Source of the DNA: Lateolabrax maculatus
Lineage: Eukaryota; Chordata; Actinopteri; Acropomatiformes; Lateolabracidae
NCBI GenBank assembly: GCA_031216445.1
Contig: CM062218.1
Span: forward strand, 7,461,001-7,525,000
Length of the DNA stretch: 64,000 nt
Direction of reading: 5' to 3'
The notes below the pieces were generated by a model, which saw only the letters and a list, made by a program, of their open reading frames with translations, did not search any database and was not told where the DNA came from. Positions 1 to 12,610 of the stretch are shown here, piece by piece. The translations under genes and the position numbers were made by a program. Every line of letters starts with the position of its first letter. Within the stretch, counting starts at the first letter, position 1.

Positions 1-366
1 TAACATTTATACAGTGCATTATGATTTCTACTTTAACGTGAATATACTTACATGGAAAGATAATTATGAATTTTAGTCTTAGACAAGGATGAGGAAAGAA
101 CTTAAATCATTTAAATTGTGAGCAAGCTTACGTTTCATTCAGACACATGCTCATTAATATAAAAATATCTTTGAGAATGTCAACACAAAAGGCACTTTAG
201 GCACAGAAATGTGACATTGGCTTTAATGTCACAGTAAAACAAAAAATCTCAGGGTCCAACGAGCACTGCAGAACAACTTAATATTGTTGTCACCAGAGGT
301 TACACCAACTAAAGCATAGCTTGGCCTTATTATGTTGGTATCAGATAAAAAAATTTAGGCAGGTTT
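1..366 (-). other. 3' UTR or downstream flank of slc30a8
   Basis: AT-rich sequence downstream of the slc30a8 stop codon, read on the minus strand. No coding potential is evident. A weak ATTAAA-type poly(A) signal on the minus strand sits at about 222-227 (plus-strand TTTAAT). The true transcript end may lie outside the window. Confidence 0.4.
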
Positions 367-1626
367 CTACATCTTGGGGTCGTCACACAGGGTACATCCA
401 GGCTTCAGGTCGGCCTGTCTCTCCATCTGAATCGTAACAGAGTGGAAGTTGTAGGAGGAGAAACAAGCCTGTGTCATTTCTCTTAGGACAGTCTGAGCAT
501 CCACTGATTCATCTGTGGAGGAGAGAAGAAGGGAAATGGCAATAAATAAATGTTAGTCACCTTGTGTTTGTACTGTATATTTTTGCTCAATGTTACAGTA
601 AAATGCCATTGATTGGGATAAACAAGCAATTTGACATACAGACCTACACTACATACAGTAATTTAGACAAAAAGGCTATTCTGCCCAGTCAGTCATATTT
701 TTAGGCTGAAATTAGAGTCAATTTTTTTTTTACAAAATTCATACAAATGTTAGAAAGGAAAAGTATACTTCATATATTTCATGTGTTTTGACTCATTCAT
801 GATGTGTGGTTACAAGTGCAACCAATTTAAAAAGTAAAATATGGTTGGAATGATCAGACAGCTCAAAGTTTCACAAGAGCAAGCGTTTTAGCATGGCAGT
901 TTCTTCTTACCTATGGCTACGTGTGCAGACAGTACAGCCTGGTTCATGGTGAGGGCCCAGATGTGAAGGTTGTGGACCGCTGTCACCCCCTTCACTGCTA
1001 TCAGACCATCCCGCACCTCACTGTATTTCACCCCTGCTGGAGTACCTTAGTCATAGAGGAAAAGGTGGAGTGTAAATGTCAAGTAAGACTTTGAGAAATG
1101 ATAAGGAGTCAGAAAGAGCGAGACAGAGAGCTGCAAACACTGTACAAACACTGTATGTTGTCATTGTTTTGAGGACCAGAGAAGGAGAGTCTTACCTTCC
1201 ATCAGGACAGTAAGAATATCCTTCATGATGGTGAAGGTGGTGCACAAGACAAATATGGAGAACAGAAAGGTACAGATGGGGTCAGCCATCTTATATTCTG
1301 GCTGAAAGAAACACAGTAAATTGGGTATTATCAGACATGTTAATCACCAGTAATTAAATAATTTCTCATTTTTTTTCCTCAGTTTTCTCATTGTAATTGG
1401 GGCTGTACTGTACTACTTTTCAGGAATAGTATTTCTCAAGAGCACAAAATCTGTATAGAATTATATTCGATAAAGGCCAAGGCATTAAAGGATGAAGCTT
1501 AAGTATACTTAAGTCATTTTTCTTTTGGAAAAGGCTACCAAGAAGAAATGAACTAATTGCACAATACTAAGGGACAAGGGACAGTGACAATTCATTTATA
1601 ATTGAGTGTGAATGAATACATATATA

Positions 1627-1719
<93 letters not shown>

Positions 1720-4700
1720 CATAATTTTGCAGTAATGATAGCCAAGGGAGAGGATCTACAGCACAGTGAAATCATTGAGCATTCTGCAGACAGACATCAA
1801 GCAACATAACAGCACGTGGACAGAAAATACGGCACCATCTTTCCTGCTGTAAACAGCCACAGCCTTGTGCTGTTCGACATTCCTCAAGGGTGACTATGTT
1901 TTTAGCACTGAGAATACAGAGCGGTGGAAGGTTGGAAGCTAAATATAATTCACAAATTGATAAATGAGAGCTACAGTACTGTATGCTGCAACAGACTCAC
2001 ACCAGCAGCAGCCAGATCTAAGCCAAAAACACTAATAATCATCAAAACAATATGGATATATAAACCATTTTGATCATCTTGCCACCATCCTGTCCATGAT
2101 AAACAATGTTGTATACTGCTGTTTTTCACGATGTTGCAATAACACACCAAGTACTACAGTAAGTAAATGATCACTGAACATTTAAGTACATCGCCCCCCC
2201 CCCCCTCATGGGTTTAAGTTTCACTCTGTGGGACTTCCCAAGCTTTGTGCACAGCTAGAGAGACTCCTAACCTTGAAGAAGATAATGATGGCGCTGACAA
2301 GCACGCTGATGCTCTGGAGAAGATCTCCCACCACGTGGACAAAGGCCGCTCGCACACTAGCATTGGCCTGCTGAGCCCTCCGTCCTGACAGGAAAAAAAT
2401 AAGACAGGAGTTCAGTAAGATCCATGCGCTAAAGATAATTATACACTGGATTATAATTCATTACAATCCTAATGGATTGTAATGCCCCCCATAGTGCATA
2501 TCCAGTCATACTGCAGAATACTGCACATGGGGGATTAAACAGTTGGTGTTTCATTGTTTCATGGCCAATGTTAATCATATCAGAGAAGAAAGTGACGAAA
2601 TAATGACTTGTATACTAGAAACACACCATGGGTGACCCCGTTTTGCTCCACATCTCCATGGTCTTCTTTCGAGTGGGCATGGTTGGAGATCTGACTGTGT
2701 CCCTTTCCTTTCTTGTGACTGTGGCCGTGCGAGCTGGGACCTCCATGACTGTGGCTGTGGGAGCTGAGACCCCCATGACTGTGGCCGTGGCCGGACTGGT
2801 GAAGGGTGAGGGCCATGCTTTGGAGAGTCAGAACAAAGTATGAAACTAATCAGCTTTGAGATACAAGGTGTTTTTAACACATACTACAACACAAACTCCT
2901 TCAAAAGTCCATGACACTGGATTTAGTACTGCCCTCCTCTCTGTATTAGCTATTAAATCATAAATATTCAAAAGGCGCACTGTGTGCTGATAAAAGCTGT
3001 ACAAATGAGAACTGAGTGTGTATTTTACTCACATAATATTAGCCAACACAGCACAACCAGAGGTAATGAGCATGATAGTGCCCTCGATGGTGTAGTCATC
3101 ATTGATGAGGCGCTCCACAGCCAGATAAACCAACACTCCTGTTACCAGCCAGATGGTGAAAACTGACAGCAGCGCACCCAGAATCTCTGCATGGGTGAAG
3201 AGATGAGGAGAGTGAGGAGGAATATAAATGTGGTCAAATTCTGACTTGGCGCAGCTTTAATAGATTGTCCAACTACAAATAACACAAAGAAGAACCTGAA
3301 AATTTAAGGAAATTCAGAACACAGTTAAGTGAGAGTCCTCCCAGAGGGGGGAAAGGCAAATTGCTAATAAAGTTGTCCGAGTTGTGAAATCCAATGTCCA
3401 AAAGTTATTGTCGACTGTATGATATGTACACAGGACTGTTTAAAATCTGTTCACTCAGAACAAATAGGCAGATAACTACACAATTTGAAGAATCTTCTGA
3501 CCTTGAATGACCTTTACCTTAAGACTACAATATGAAGATGTAAACCCTGACCCCCTTACAACTATTATGTTGGTGAGTTAAGTATCACAGGAAAACTGTT
3601 TCTAGTGCAGCTTTAATATCTGTCTGCAGCTTCTAATAGACAAATGTCGATACTGTACCTGCACGATGCCAGCCATAATTGAGCTTGTGTGTGGCAGGTC
3701 TGGAGGAGAGCCAGAGGGATAACAGGCTGATGATGAAGCTGATGAAGTCCACCAGCAGGTGGGCAGCGTCTGTCATCACCGCAAGACTGCCTGCAAAATA
3801 CCCACCTGCAGAAAGACAGTAAAATTATATAAATATTAAACTATCATATTGCTGAGAAGCTAAATTTATACCTTTGTGGGAAGAAATAATAAAACAATGA
3901 CAATTAATTTCAATAAAACCAAAAAAGTGATCACTAAAAGTCCTTAAAGTTCCTCATCAAGGAACTATTAACTGTACAAAATTTGGCTAAAATAAGGAAT
4001 TATATGGAAGTGAGGAGAAGCAGAGAAAGTGAAAGGAGACGAAGACTGTGGAAAGACAAGGGTCAAGAGTGGGAGAAAAGGTGACAAAGAGAAGACAACT
4101 GTGAAATGGAGAAGTATGTGAGTGAACAAAATGACTGACTTAAAACAGTCAAGCCATAGCTAATTTTAGGTGTTACAGACTGTAGAGACGTCAGAGTTAC
4201 GCTGGTACAATAATCTTGTAATGGAAAATGCACTGGCTATGAAAATATGAAAAAGAAAATAAAAAGGCTAGAAGGATGAATTAGGGATTAAAGATTAAAG
4301 TGAGGGAAAACAGAGCGACTCACCAAGGATTTCACCAATCATGAAAATCAGGCAGATGACAGAGACCACATACAGCCTCTTCCTGGCGACTTTCTTCTCT
4401 CTCTCGCGGTCCTCCTGTGCACGGCTGTTGTCATGGCAATGCTTGATGCCACCGTTGGCGTCGACCTGTGATGCCCCCTGGTTGGGCACGCTGGATGTGC
4501 ATTATAAAATCAGAATGAGTGCAATGAAGTGACACAGCAACATCTTTGAGAATATTATCTCCTACAACTGACTCTTACATTTGTTTAGGGTGCAACAATT
4601 TTCACTTAGTATCTTTTTTACTTAATGGAGTAGCTGTTTAGGTCATAAACTGTTTAATGTCCATCACAAGTTCCCAGAACCCAGGGCGTCGTCGTCAGAT

Positions 4701-5575
4701 CACTTGCTTTGTGCGACATACAGTACAAAATCCAAAAGATATTCAATTTACAACGATGATATACAATACAGGTTCTGCTTCACTTTATATTTGTCCAGAT
4801 AGAGGTATGATTAACTCAATAGTCTGTAGCCTTTTTTAATACTAACTATTTTTGTTTTGTAAATCTGCTTCCATATACAGGACAGACTGGAGTAGAACTG
4901 TATCTTTTGTATCTAAAATAAATAAATGGCTGGATACATAAATCAAAAAGAAACTTTAAGGGTGGAATTTAAAGTCCAATTTTAATTATATGAAGTGGGT
5001 TTGTTTTATTTTGGGGATGGAAATAAACTCTAGTTGTTTAAAAGTCAGTGTCAGAAAATCTTAAATGGGAATCTACCGCAAATGCTCACAAATGCTTAGT
5101 CATCCAAAGTCACCGACTGGAAACCAGTTTAAAAGGCAGAAGCAGGAATTAACAGCATGAACACTGGCGGACAAAGATGATGGAAGACGGGTCCGCGCCC
5201 CTCTCAGCAGAATACAACAGGCACTGTCCGAATGTCAGCAAACAAATACTAATGTCCACTCTCCATTGTCTCCTGTCCTGTAAACACCTCCCTGTGTTTG
5301 CGCACTGATAATCCCAGCAGAAGTAATTCACAAACAAGGGGAACGTGAGCAAAGACACTGCACACTGCACAGCAGAGGGGGGGGTTTGATGATTTCAGAC
5401 CACATAAAATAATTTCCTCGTAACATACAATAAACACACAATTACATTTTCTCTTCTGTTTCAATTGTGCTTAGTATGGGAGTGTAGGAATAAAACGTTA
5501 CCTTCCCTCAGTGGTGTATGTGCTCCTCACTTCTGACACCAGGGGAACCCTCTCTAGGGCCTTCTTTTTGAACAT
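367..5575 (-). CDS. slc30a8: Zinc transporter 8-like (SLC30A8), complete, 9 coding exons
   Basis: Cation diffusion facilitator expected to move cytosolic Zn2+ into secretory granules in exchange for protons. Coding exons 5' to 3': 5575-5502, 4490-4324, 3805-3659, 3186-3033, 2817-2627, 2384-2272, 1301-1196, 1045-911, 512-367. All have GT-AG junctions and compatible phases, giving 410 aa. An N-terminal HCH motif lies at residues 42-44. Transport-site HxxxD pairs are H96/D100 (TM2) and H261/D265 (TM5). A loop of about 58 residues (187-244) between TM4 and TM5 carries 15 histidines. The cytosolic domain contains HIWALTMNQ and ends with a CxxC motif at 402-405. Human ZnT8 is 369 aa; most of the extra length is the His loop. 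SLC30A2/3 are close relatives, but the aard-rad21-utp23 neighbours support SLC30A8. The start ATG at 5575 is the first in frame that gives a sensible N-terminus; a longer 5' exon cannot be excluded. Confidence 0.93.
1628..1713. repeat. Compound (CA)n(TA)n microsatellite
   Basis: About 18 CA units run directly into about 24 TA units, within the slc30a8 intron between coding exons 1301-1196 and 2384-2272. Alternating purine-pyrimidine tracts of this kind are typically polymorphic. A spurious short reading frame of alternating TH and IY residues arises from it. Confidence 0.97.
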
Positions 5576-7900
5576 GACTGATGCCTTGGAGAATATGAAA
5601 TGTAAAGAAATCCCTCAAAGTCGAAAAAATGTCCCAGACTAAAACAAAAAAAAACTTAAAAAAAAAAAAAATTCTTATCACTTTAAAATGACTTCTAAGA
5701 AAACTATAGTTCCGTTCACCCGAACCTGATTCCTATTCCCTGTTGTGATCTTCTTCAGGCCGTTTTTTTTTTTTGGTTTCCCCTCTTGAGAAAGTGTTGA
5801 ACAGACGCTGCACATCGCATTAAACCATCCAGGGTGCAAACAACTTAATATTTGATGCAGCCTTGTGACCACCACCGTTTGCACCGTGTGCAAATGCACG
5901 GCCGCTTGCAACCCCGTTCAGGGGCTGAGATGAGAGAGGAGGAGAGAGGGAGACATTACAGGGACCTTAAAACACCTCTGCAAAAACAAACAAACAAAAA
6001 AAAAAAAAAGGGGGTCGGTGAGGGAAGCTCCTGCTGTCAGTTTCATGTTTTACTGAATGCAGATCAAACTGCTGCAGATGAGCACAGTTTCGGGGTGTTC
6101 GCGTGGTTGGGTGCACGCTGCTGGTTCACATGAGGCGTCTCTTCAGTGAGTCAGCCTGAACTGAGCGAGGTACCCGCCCACCCCCGCTGACCGGCCGGCA
6201 CGCTGAGGTTACACAACCCAAGTGCCGTGCGCGCCTTCCCTGCATCTGATCACATGTGCAGTCAGCCCCCAGGCTTCCTCTGAATAACACTTTTTTTGTA
6301 ATGCCATTAGTTTGTGGCTAAATCTGTGAAACGCCTAATCTCGTCTGATTTAAGACGATTTTTCTACCGTCCCTGGTAAAACTAGTGTCTTGTCGACAAT
6401 TTAAGTGTGTTTCACCTTAAACCTGAGCGGAACTAAAGGCATGGCTTTGTGACACCGAGAGGAGACCAATCGTGTGTACATGCAAAAAGAGTGAAGGGTC
6501 CTTGTTCTGCAGCCCACTGTTCTGTAATCTCTGCAGCCTGAAAGACAAGTGGGCTGGTTGTTAACATTTGGTTCCAAAATGTGCCACCGGGTGGCAACAA
6601 TGAACAGCAAGTGTTTGCAGTCCCCTGTGACAGTCATCTGTCAGGAGGAGAGGGAGCTGATTCAGTATTTTTGTGTTTTCCAGGCCGGAGGTCTTTTAAA
6701 TCCATGATGCTAATTGACATGTCACTATATTATTGTCATTATTTCTGATATCTGATTGTTTGGGCTTCCCGTTCTTTCGGACCAACATCTTGCTGGATGT
6801 TTTTGGTTTGAGCTCTGGCTGCAAGCTTTGACAGATACGTACTGTCAAAATGTCTGTGTTTTACATCATTTTGATTTAATCTAACTGTGGCATACCCCTG
6901 GTAATACTTTTGATACTTCAGATGGATGAGGATAATTCCCTTTTCCCTCCCAAAACACACGGTTTAGGTTTTTATACAGTTCATTAAATAACAAGATATA
7001 TAAATAGTGGGAAAAGGTGAAAAAAGGTCCTCTTTGCACAAATATAGCTGTCAATTATAGGATTCACTCATTCACAAAGCAACTGGTGACGTAGCAGCTT
7101 ATACAACTGACATCAGTGCTTTTCAATCTCTTTGAAAGCAGCACTCAGGAACATGAGAAAATCGCACCCTTAAAGAGACTTAAAGGCAGCTTTTTTTTTT
7201 TTATTCCTTTTGAGAGTCGTGACGTTTGTCTTCTTGAAGAGGTCTAAAAGTGGAGCCGGCTTGACTCTAAAAATAGCTTCTCAATGTGTCGGGGGCTATT
7301 TTGGTCGATGCCGTCCGTGGACCCCAGAAAGCGGGCCTGTGTTTGGTTTGCCAAGGGGTTTGTGTGAGTGAATAGATGGTGCAGTGGGGTTGCTAGGGGC
7401 TGCAGAGTGAGCGGAAAGTGGCACGAGAAGGGTTAGTTACACATGGCTGTTCACACTGTTCTTGAGATCCTGACCCTGCGACGGGCCACTCACCAGCTCA
7501 TGAGAGCTCTGCTTACCCTGCAGGGCTGCGTGTGCATGTTTGTGTATCTGTAAATGTGCACGTATGCATACGTACATTCGGTTCTCCCTGCATCCTCTTT
7601 GAAACAGACAGAACAACAGACCACTAGTAAGTCCTAGTATTTTTAAAGATACACAACTGTTGTTGCCTGAGCAACCGCCTGGCCACCTCCTTCTCCCCAC
7701 CTCTCCATCCTAATGATGGCTGTGTGTGTGCGTCTGATAAAAGCCTCCAAAAAGTGGTAAACAACTCCAGGTCAGGCATCTGGACAATGCACTGACGTCA
7801 GACCTGCTCTCTGTCACATTCACACTCCAATGAGCTGGGGGGGGCATGAGTATGTATGAAAGAGAGAAAGAGAGAGTGAGTTCCTCATAAGTCGCCAGAA
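5576..7900. other. Intergenic region upstream of slc30a8 and of the AARD-like gene
   Basis: About 2.3 kb between two divergent genes, the slc30a8 start at 5575 (minus) and the AARD-like gene at 8041 (plus). It should contain the slc30a8 promoter and 5' UTR, roughly 5576-6250, which is relatively GC-rich around 6110-6240. Short poly(A)/poly(T) runs lie at 5640-5670 and 5990-6010. Apart from the CRE described separately, I see no gene. Confidence 0.6.
7793..7800. promoter_or_regulatory. Perfect cAMP-response element (TGACGTCA)
   Basis: A full palindromic CRE lies about 115 bp upstream of a TATA-like sequence and about 240 bp upstream of the ATG of the AARD-like gene. This spacing is typical of CREB-responsive promoters. 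The site is seen directly; its function is inferred. Confidence 0.55.
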
Positions 7901-7913
7901 CTGCAAGGGATCT

Positions 7914-7920
7914 CATATAA
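7914..7920 (+). promoter_or_regulatory. TATA-box-like element (CATATAA) of the AARD-like gene
   Basis: A TATA-like heptamer lies about 120 bp upstream of the ATG at 8041. It would place transcription initiation near 7940-7950 and give a 5' UTR of about 95-100 nt. With the CRE at 7793-7800 it forms a plausible focused promoter. No CpG island is present here, unlike at rad21 and rnf5. Confidence 0.45.
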
Positions 7921-8040
7921 CAGTACGGACGGAGAGATCAGACGAGGCTGCATCTGCGCTACAGCTGAGAACAACGCAAGACACCGCAGAGGGTCTGGAA
8001 GGAACCCATTTAGACGAAGTGAGGGTATCACTGGCCTAAC

Positions 8041-9317
8041 ATGATGGAAGTGGTCCTGACCAGACTGCGGGACTTCTCCTGCAAGACCTCCAGCTTTGAT
8101 GATTGTAAAGCGGCACGACAGAGTGCATGCAGGGATCCTCGGAGCAGGACTGACTGCCTCAGTGGAGGCTGCACAGCTGGAGAGGAAGGCAGGAAACTGG
8201 ACATAGAGAGTGCACTGGCCTGGCTGCGAAGGGAACTGGTAAGACTGGAGCTCTGATGAAGTTACACTCTTCTTTCTACAGTTTACATGAAGTAAGTGTG
8301 GAAGTGTTTTTTAAAAGCAAGTACATTTACTCAAGTACTGTACTTACGGGCAATTTAGAGGTGTATCTGAGGAGTATTTCTGCTACTTTATATTTCTTAT
8401 CCATCACATTTCAGAGTTAAATATTGTACTTTTTAGTTCACTACATTTATTTAACAGCCATACAGTCAATGGTTACTTTGATTTTACATATGAAACATAT
8501 GATTCAATTATAAAATATGATGCATTATTATAGATTAAAGGCCCTACATACCGACACATGTTTGTGGATGATTTAAATACTCATGTTGGAGTTGCACAAA
8601 GCTACATAGTGACATGAGTACGTCACCACGTACTAATGAGAAGTTGTAACTAATACAAAACTAAAAAGAGAGCCCCTCAAACAACATTTATTAATAAGTT
8701 CAAATAAAGTTGGGTGCCAATATAATTATTTTGTGCACATAAGTAAAGTAAAAGTATTCAGTTTCTAATGTTAGCAAACTCTACCTCAGTATTGCTGCAG
8801 TATGTAACAAACCTTAATGAGTCAGTTCACTGACTTTATGATTTTCACTACTTGAGCTACTGTTATGTTTTAGCATCATTATCTAGTAGTTGTCACATTG
8901 CCACAGTGGCCATTATTCAGCAAAAGTTTTGATGGTTATCCTTTAACCTTTATATACTATTACACTGGTACAATTTTGAATGCCGGACTTTTACTTGGAA
9001 CAGAGTATTTTAACATTGTTGTTACTATTTTTAGTCAGTAAAGAATCTGAATATTTCTTCCACTACTGCGGTGTCTAATATGTTGCGAATTGAATCTTTC
9101 AGCCAAAGTGAAACAATAATAATATAAAAGCATTTATTGTCTGTTACGCCAAAGGTCAAGTCGTTTGTCACCCTAACATAATTACCTCCTGGGTCATTGT
9201 GAAAGTTTTTGTGTGGGAAGACCAAGTTATTGCCTTTTTGTTCCTAAGATGCATGTAGGTCATGTTGTTACAATGTCAACCCTCTTTTAAACCATCCACT
9301 CTGCTCAAAGAGGCTGG

Positions 9318-9353
<36 letters not shown>

Positions 9354-11348
9354 ATGTGTCCAACGGTGTGTATGTGTGATTCTGTTTGCACCTCTGTGAG
9401 CAACTGTGTAAGGCTCATTGTCACGGCCTAATATATCACTGTGCATTCATCCAGACTGCTCGTCATGGTAACCGAGTGTCCTGAGCACACACAGAAGGAG
9501 CAACCACGTGTCTGACAAAACAGCCGGTAAAAACAGAGGCCTCCTGGTCAGTTTGATAAGATCCCTCTGTATTACAGCAGTAAATGACAATGCCTGGATT
9601 GTACTCATCTTAAAGAGAACAAGCAGAATTCACTGTATTTTAACTCAGATCTTGTTAAAGTATTGGTTCCCACCACTTTTTATGACTGGCAACCAGAGGG
9701 CAATCCTTTAGACCTTTAAAATTCAGGATAAAGCTCAAGGTCCATAAAGTAGCTGTTCTCAAGCTTTTGAATTCATCAGCTGGTAGAGTTTGCCCCGTTG
9801 TCATAGAAATGTTGATTTTCCTGGGCACTAAACTACAAACTAAGGTAGTCTAAAGAATACATTTTGTGTATGTATTTAATTTGATAAAATCCGGGACAGG
9901 TGCAGGTCTATCTGTCTTACCAATAAAAATTGAGTTTTATTAAAAGCTACATTCATGCCCGAAAAAAAGTGTAAAGTAAAGTAAAACCTAATAGACTGCA
10001 TGTGTTATTTAATTGTTTATGCAAACATTTTAAGATATACTGTGAGCTTTCTGTTTTCAAAAGGTTAATTTATCATATATTATTTATATATTTGGGGGGA
10101 TAACTTCATAAAATCATCTCATCACTCTATTAAGTAAAAATGTGGATCATCCAGAAAGTGTAGTGAAGGTTTGACTATTCTATCTTTAGTTCTTTTTTTT
10201 TCAAATACACACCCAAAAGACACCCTCCAACTCAATAAACCAATTATTTCCACTTCACACGGAGCAATAGCTAACCTGCTGAGGTTTTTGTCACTTGTGT
10301 GAAAGATGCAACTTCTCTGACTGGTGTTTGCAATTAAAGTGGGGCTGCAACTCTGCACAGCCACCTTCACCTCTAATCAAATCCCAAGGTGCTGTGTTCA
10401 TGTTTTCTTGTAGAGAAAGAAATTCTTTGAGAGCAAGAACGATGACTGCTGTTTTGTTATCCCCACAAAAACTCTTGATTTAGACATTTTGGTCAGAATA
10501 GTTTGCAGTGAACAGTAAACAGTACAGAAAAGGTCATAGGCAGTGTCCAGCAGATTATCTGAAAAGAGCTGGTGTTCATGCCCACATGAATAAAAGTTCA
10601 CGTTTCTTCTCTCATTCCTCCAAGTGTTGACAAAGGCGGTAAAACCGGCATCTTTCAGCTGGAGCCCAGGCTCAGCCTGGTGTTGTAATTAACAGAGAAA
10701 AGAAATGCAGATCGGCCCAGAGGGTTTTTTGTTTGGGACATTCCTCAATCCTTAGGACAAACTTGGACTCTGAAGTTGGTGGAGTTCTGAATATCTTATT
10801 TTACAATGCAGACAATTAGACAGCCTCTCATAAAAAAAGGAAGAAAGCGAACAGGAGAAAGATGCATTTGCATTTGAAAGAAGGCAACGCTCAAATGAAA
10901 TGGCTGTGGTTTCACACTGAGCATGAACCCGCTCAGCTTGGTCTTTTTGGGAAAATGCAAGAAACTTTCTGTAGGAGTTCTGTACTGATGATTTCTTCCC
11001 GTCATCATGTAATATTTGGGCCTGCATGTCGGTTTTCCTCTCTGTTTTTTACGCGTGTAGATGGAGATGCGATCCCAGGACCAAGCCCTGATCCGGCAGC
11101 TGATGGAGCTCCACTCAGGCATCCAGGAGTTCAAGCAGGAGTTGTCTGAGGAGGAGCAAGGCGAGGAAACAGAAGAGGAAGAGGAGGAGGGCAGCTACTG
11201 GGACTCTGAGAGCGAAAGAGGAAGCGGCAGTGACTACTCCAGCTCAGGGGAGATGGGCTTTTCTATTTCCTTCCTGAAGAAGCCTCCGTCCCTTTACTCA
11301 GGGGTTCTATCGAAGAGGGCCTTCAACAGGAGAAGCTCTGTGCCTTGA
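8041..11348 (+). CDS. AARD/FAM167-like small coiled-coil protein, 2 exons
   Basis: Two coding exons, 8041-8238 and 11061-11348, joined in phase 0 (donor CTG|gtaaga, acceptor gtgtag|ATG), encode 161 aa. The core at residues about 55-95 is a predicted amphipathic helix with WLRREL, EMRSQD and RQLMELHSGIQ. It resembles the conserved coil of AARD, FAM167 and, more loosely, FAM89. It shares 19 of 40 positions with the aard product encoded at 13617-13050, and the intron falls at the same codon (after WLRxEL). A highly acidic stretch of Glu repeats follows, then a Ser/Gly-rich segment (residues about 95-135). The C-terminus has RRSS, a PKA-type consensus. The first in-frame ATG was used; a second Met follows immediately. 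No enzymatic motif is seen and function is unknown. The human 8q24 interval has, to my recollection, only one such gene. Confidence 0.75.
8306..9070. repeat. Teleost interspersed repeat copy (ACTCCACTACATTT-type family)
   Basis: AT-rich repeat in intron 1 of the AARD-like gene. Shared landmarks include a TACTTTATA block, CACTACATTTATTTAACAG, AATATGATGCATTATTA and a CTGAATATTTCTTCCACTAC end. The same ordered landmarks recur at 56325-57075 and in part near 17170-17380 and 17945-18085. I recognise this as a common fish repeat but cannot assign a family name. Confidence 0.6.
9319..9350. repeat. (TG)n microsatellite
   Basis: A run of about 15 TG units in intron 1 of the AARD-like gene. Confidence 0.9.
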
Positions 11349-11819
11349 AACTACTAACTAAAGAAATTCAACTTTTAACCCCTATCCTCAACTTCCTAAT
11401 ATCCTCTTAGAAAAGTCAACAAAGACAAGGTGGAACAAGATGAATACATTTGCAATTTCCCACCATAAATTCACTTCCCTCTCTGTATTTTTTATCTCAG
11501 AGAGAAGACAGACAAGAGGATGAGTGGAGTTGAGGAAAGAAAAAAAGGAAAGTTTGTAAACGGTGGTGTCATGGCCTTACAATGTTGAGGCAAAAGTAAT
11601 TTCCATTTAAATCCTCGCACAAAACAACATGTCTCTGTAATGGCTTCTATAGCTTATAATTGTTCATTCTATTTTTATAACAAAAATATGATATTGCAAA
11701 TGAAAGCACGAACATTTGGAAACAGAGGGAACAGCTATCCTGACTCTGTCTGAAGGTTAACTTCAGTTCTTGTACAGATTAAACAAACGAAATACAACAA
11801 GAGTTAATAGTGAACTTTA

Positions 11820-11995
11820 GAGTTGCTGGTAGGTAGATTTTGTTGCCTTTGGACGGAGCCAGGCTAGCTGGTTCCCTGTTTTTAATCTTTATGCGAAGCC
11901 AGCTGACAAGCGGCTCCATATTTTACAGACAGATATGAAAGTGGTATCAACATCTCATCTAACTCTCAGCAAGAAAGTGAATGAGCGAGTATTCC
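11820..11995 (+). repeat. Interspersed teleost 3'-UTR-type repeat fragment
   Basis: Carries GCTAGCTGGTTCCCTG, AATCTTTATGC and CATCTAACTCTCAGCAAGAA in order. The last block recurs at 50696-50720 in slc44a4 intron 3. From memory this is a frequent repeat in fish 3' UTRs; the family name is not assigned. Confidence 0.6.
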
Positions 11996-12578
11996 GTTAA
12001 GTTAGTGTACATTGTGTGACAGAGGATAATGTAAGTCCTGTATTAGACATTGACCTAAAGGCAATCATTGCTTTGTGTAGTGTTGTGTGTGTCAGAAAGC
12101 AAGACAAAGTTTTTCTTCTCTGTGTAAACAAATAGTAATGTGAACAGCAGCTTGTGACACAGTTGATTTTTCAAACACTGTACAAATGTTGAATTTTTAA
12201 TTTCCTCATCCACACAAAGTTGTGTGTGTGTGTGTGTGTGTGGAAAGCTTACTGACCTTTTGTGACTGTAACTGCATACAGGATGGACTCCATGCAGCAG
12301 CAGGACAGCCTGCAGTTCATTGCGTCTTCATTGTGCACATGCAGTGATGGTATCATGACATTGTTCCTGATCTTGATTGTATATGTGAGTGTATTCTTAA
12401 AAATCTCTTTAAAAAACGTGTTATTAGGATATCTAAGTTAGTACAGTGAACTGACATGTTTAAAAATATAACTGAAGCTAGAATTCTTTGACAGTGTTAA
12501 TGTATTTATTAACCATACCTGAACTTCTAGCAGTATTTCAAACAGGTACTGTACAGCAGTGGTACAGTATGCCAGCTG

Positions 12579-12584
12579 AATAAA
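12579..12584 (+). terminator. Poly(A) signal AATAAA of the AARD-like gene
   Basis: Canonical hexamer 1.23 kb after the stop codon; cleavage is expected at about 12594-12614. It lies 27-42 bp from the opposing poly(A) signals of aard on the minus strand. Confidence 0.6.
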
Positions 12585-12610
12585 GATATGAAAACACTGA
12601 TGGTGCACAT

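Larger units (their letters stand above)
11349..12600 (+). other. Predicted 3' UTR of the AARD-like gene
   Basis: About 1.25 kb from the stop codon to the AATAAA at 12579-12584. It contains an interspersed repeat fragment (11820-11995) and a short TG repeat at about 12222-12241. No coding potential is evident. Confidence 0.6.

Noticed and set aside
1612..1809. Open frame with long TH and IY repeats
   Set aside because: It is a translation of the CA/TA microsatellite and has no splice or homology support.
6105..6120. TGCACGC metal-response-element core upstream of slc30a8
   Set aside because: A seven-base degenerate core occurs by chance, and no cluster of copies was found near the likely promoter.
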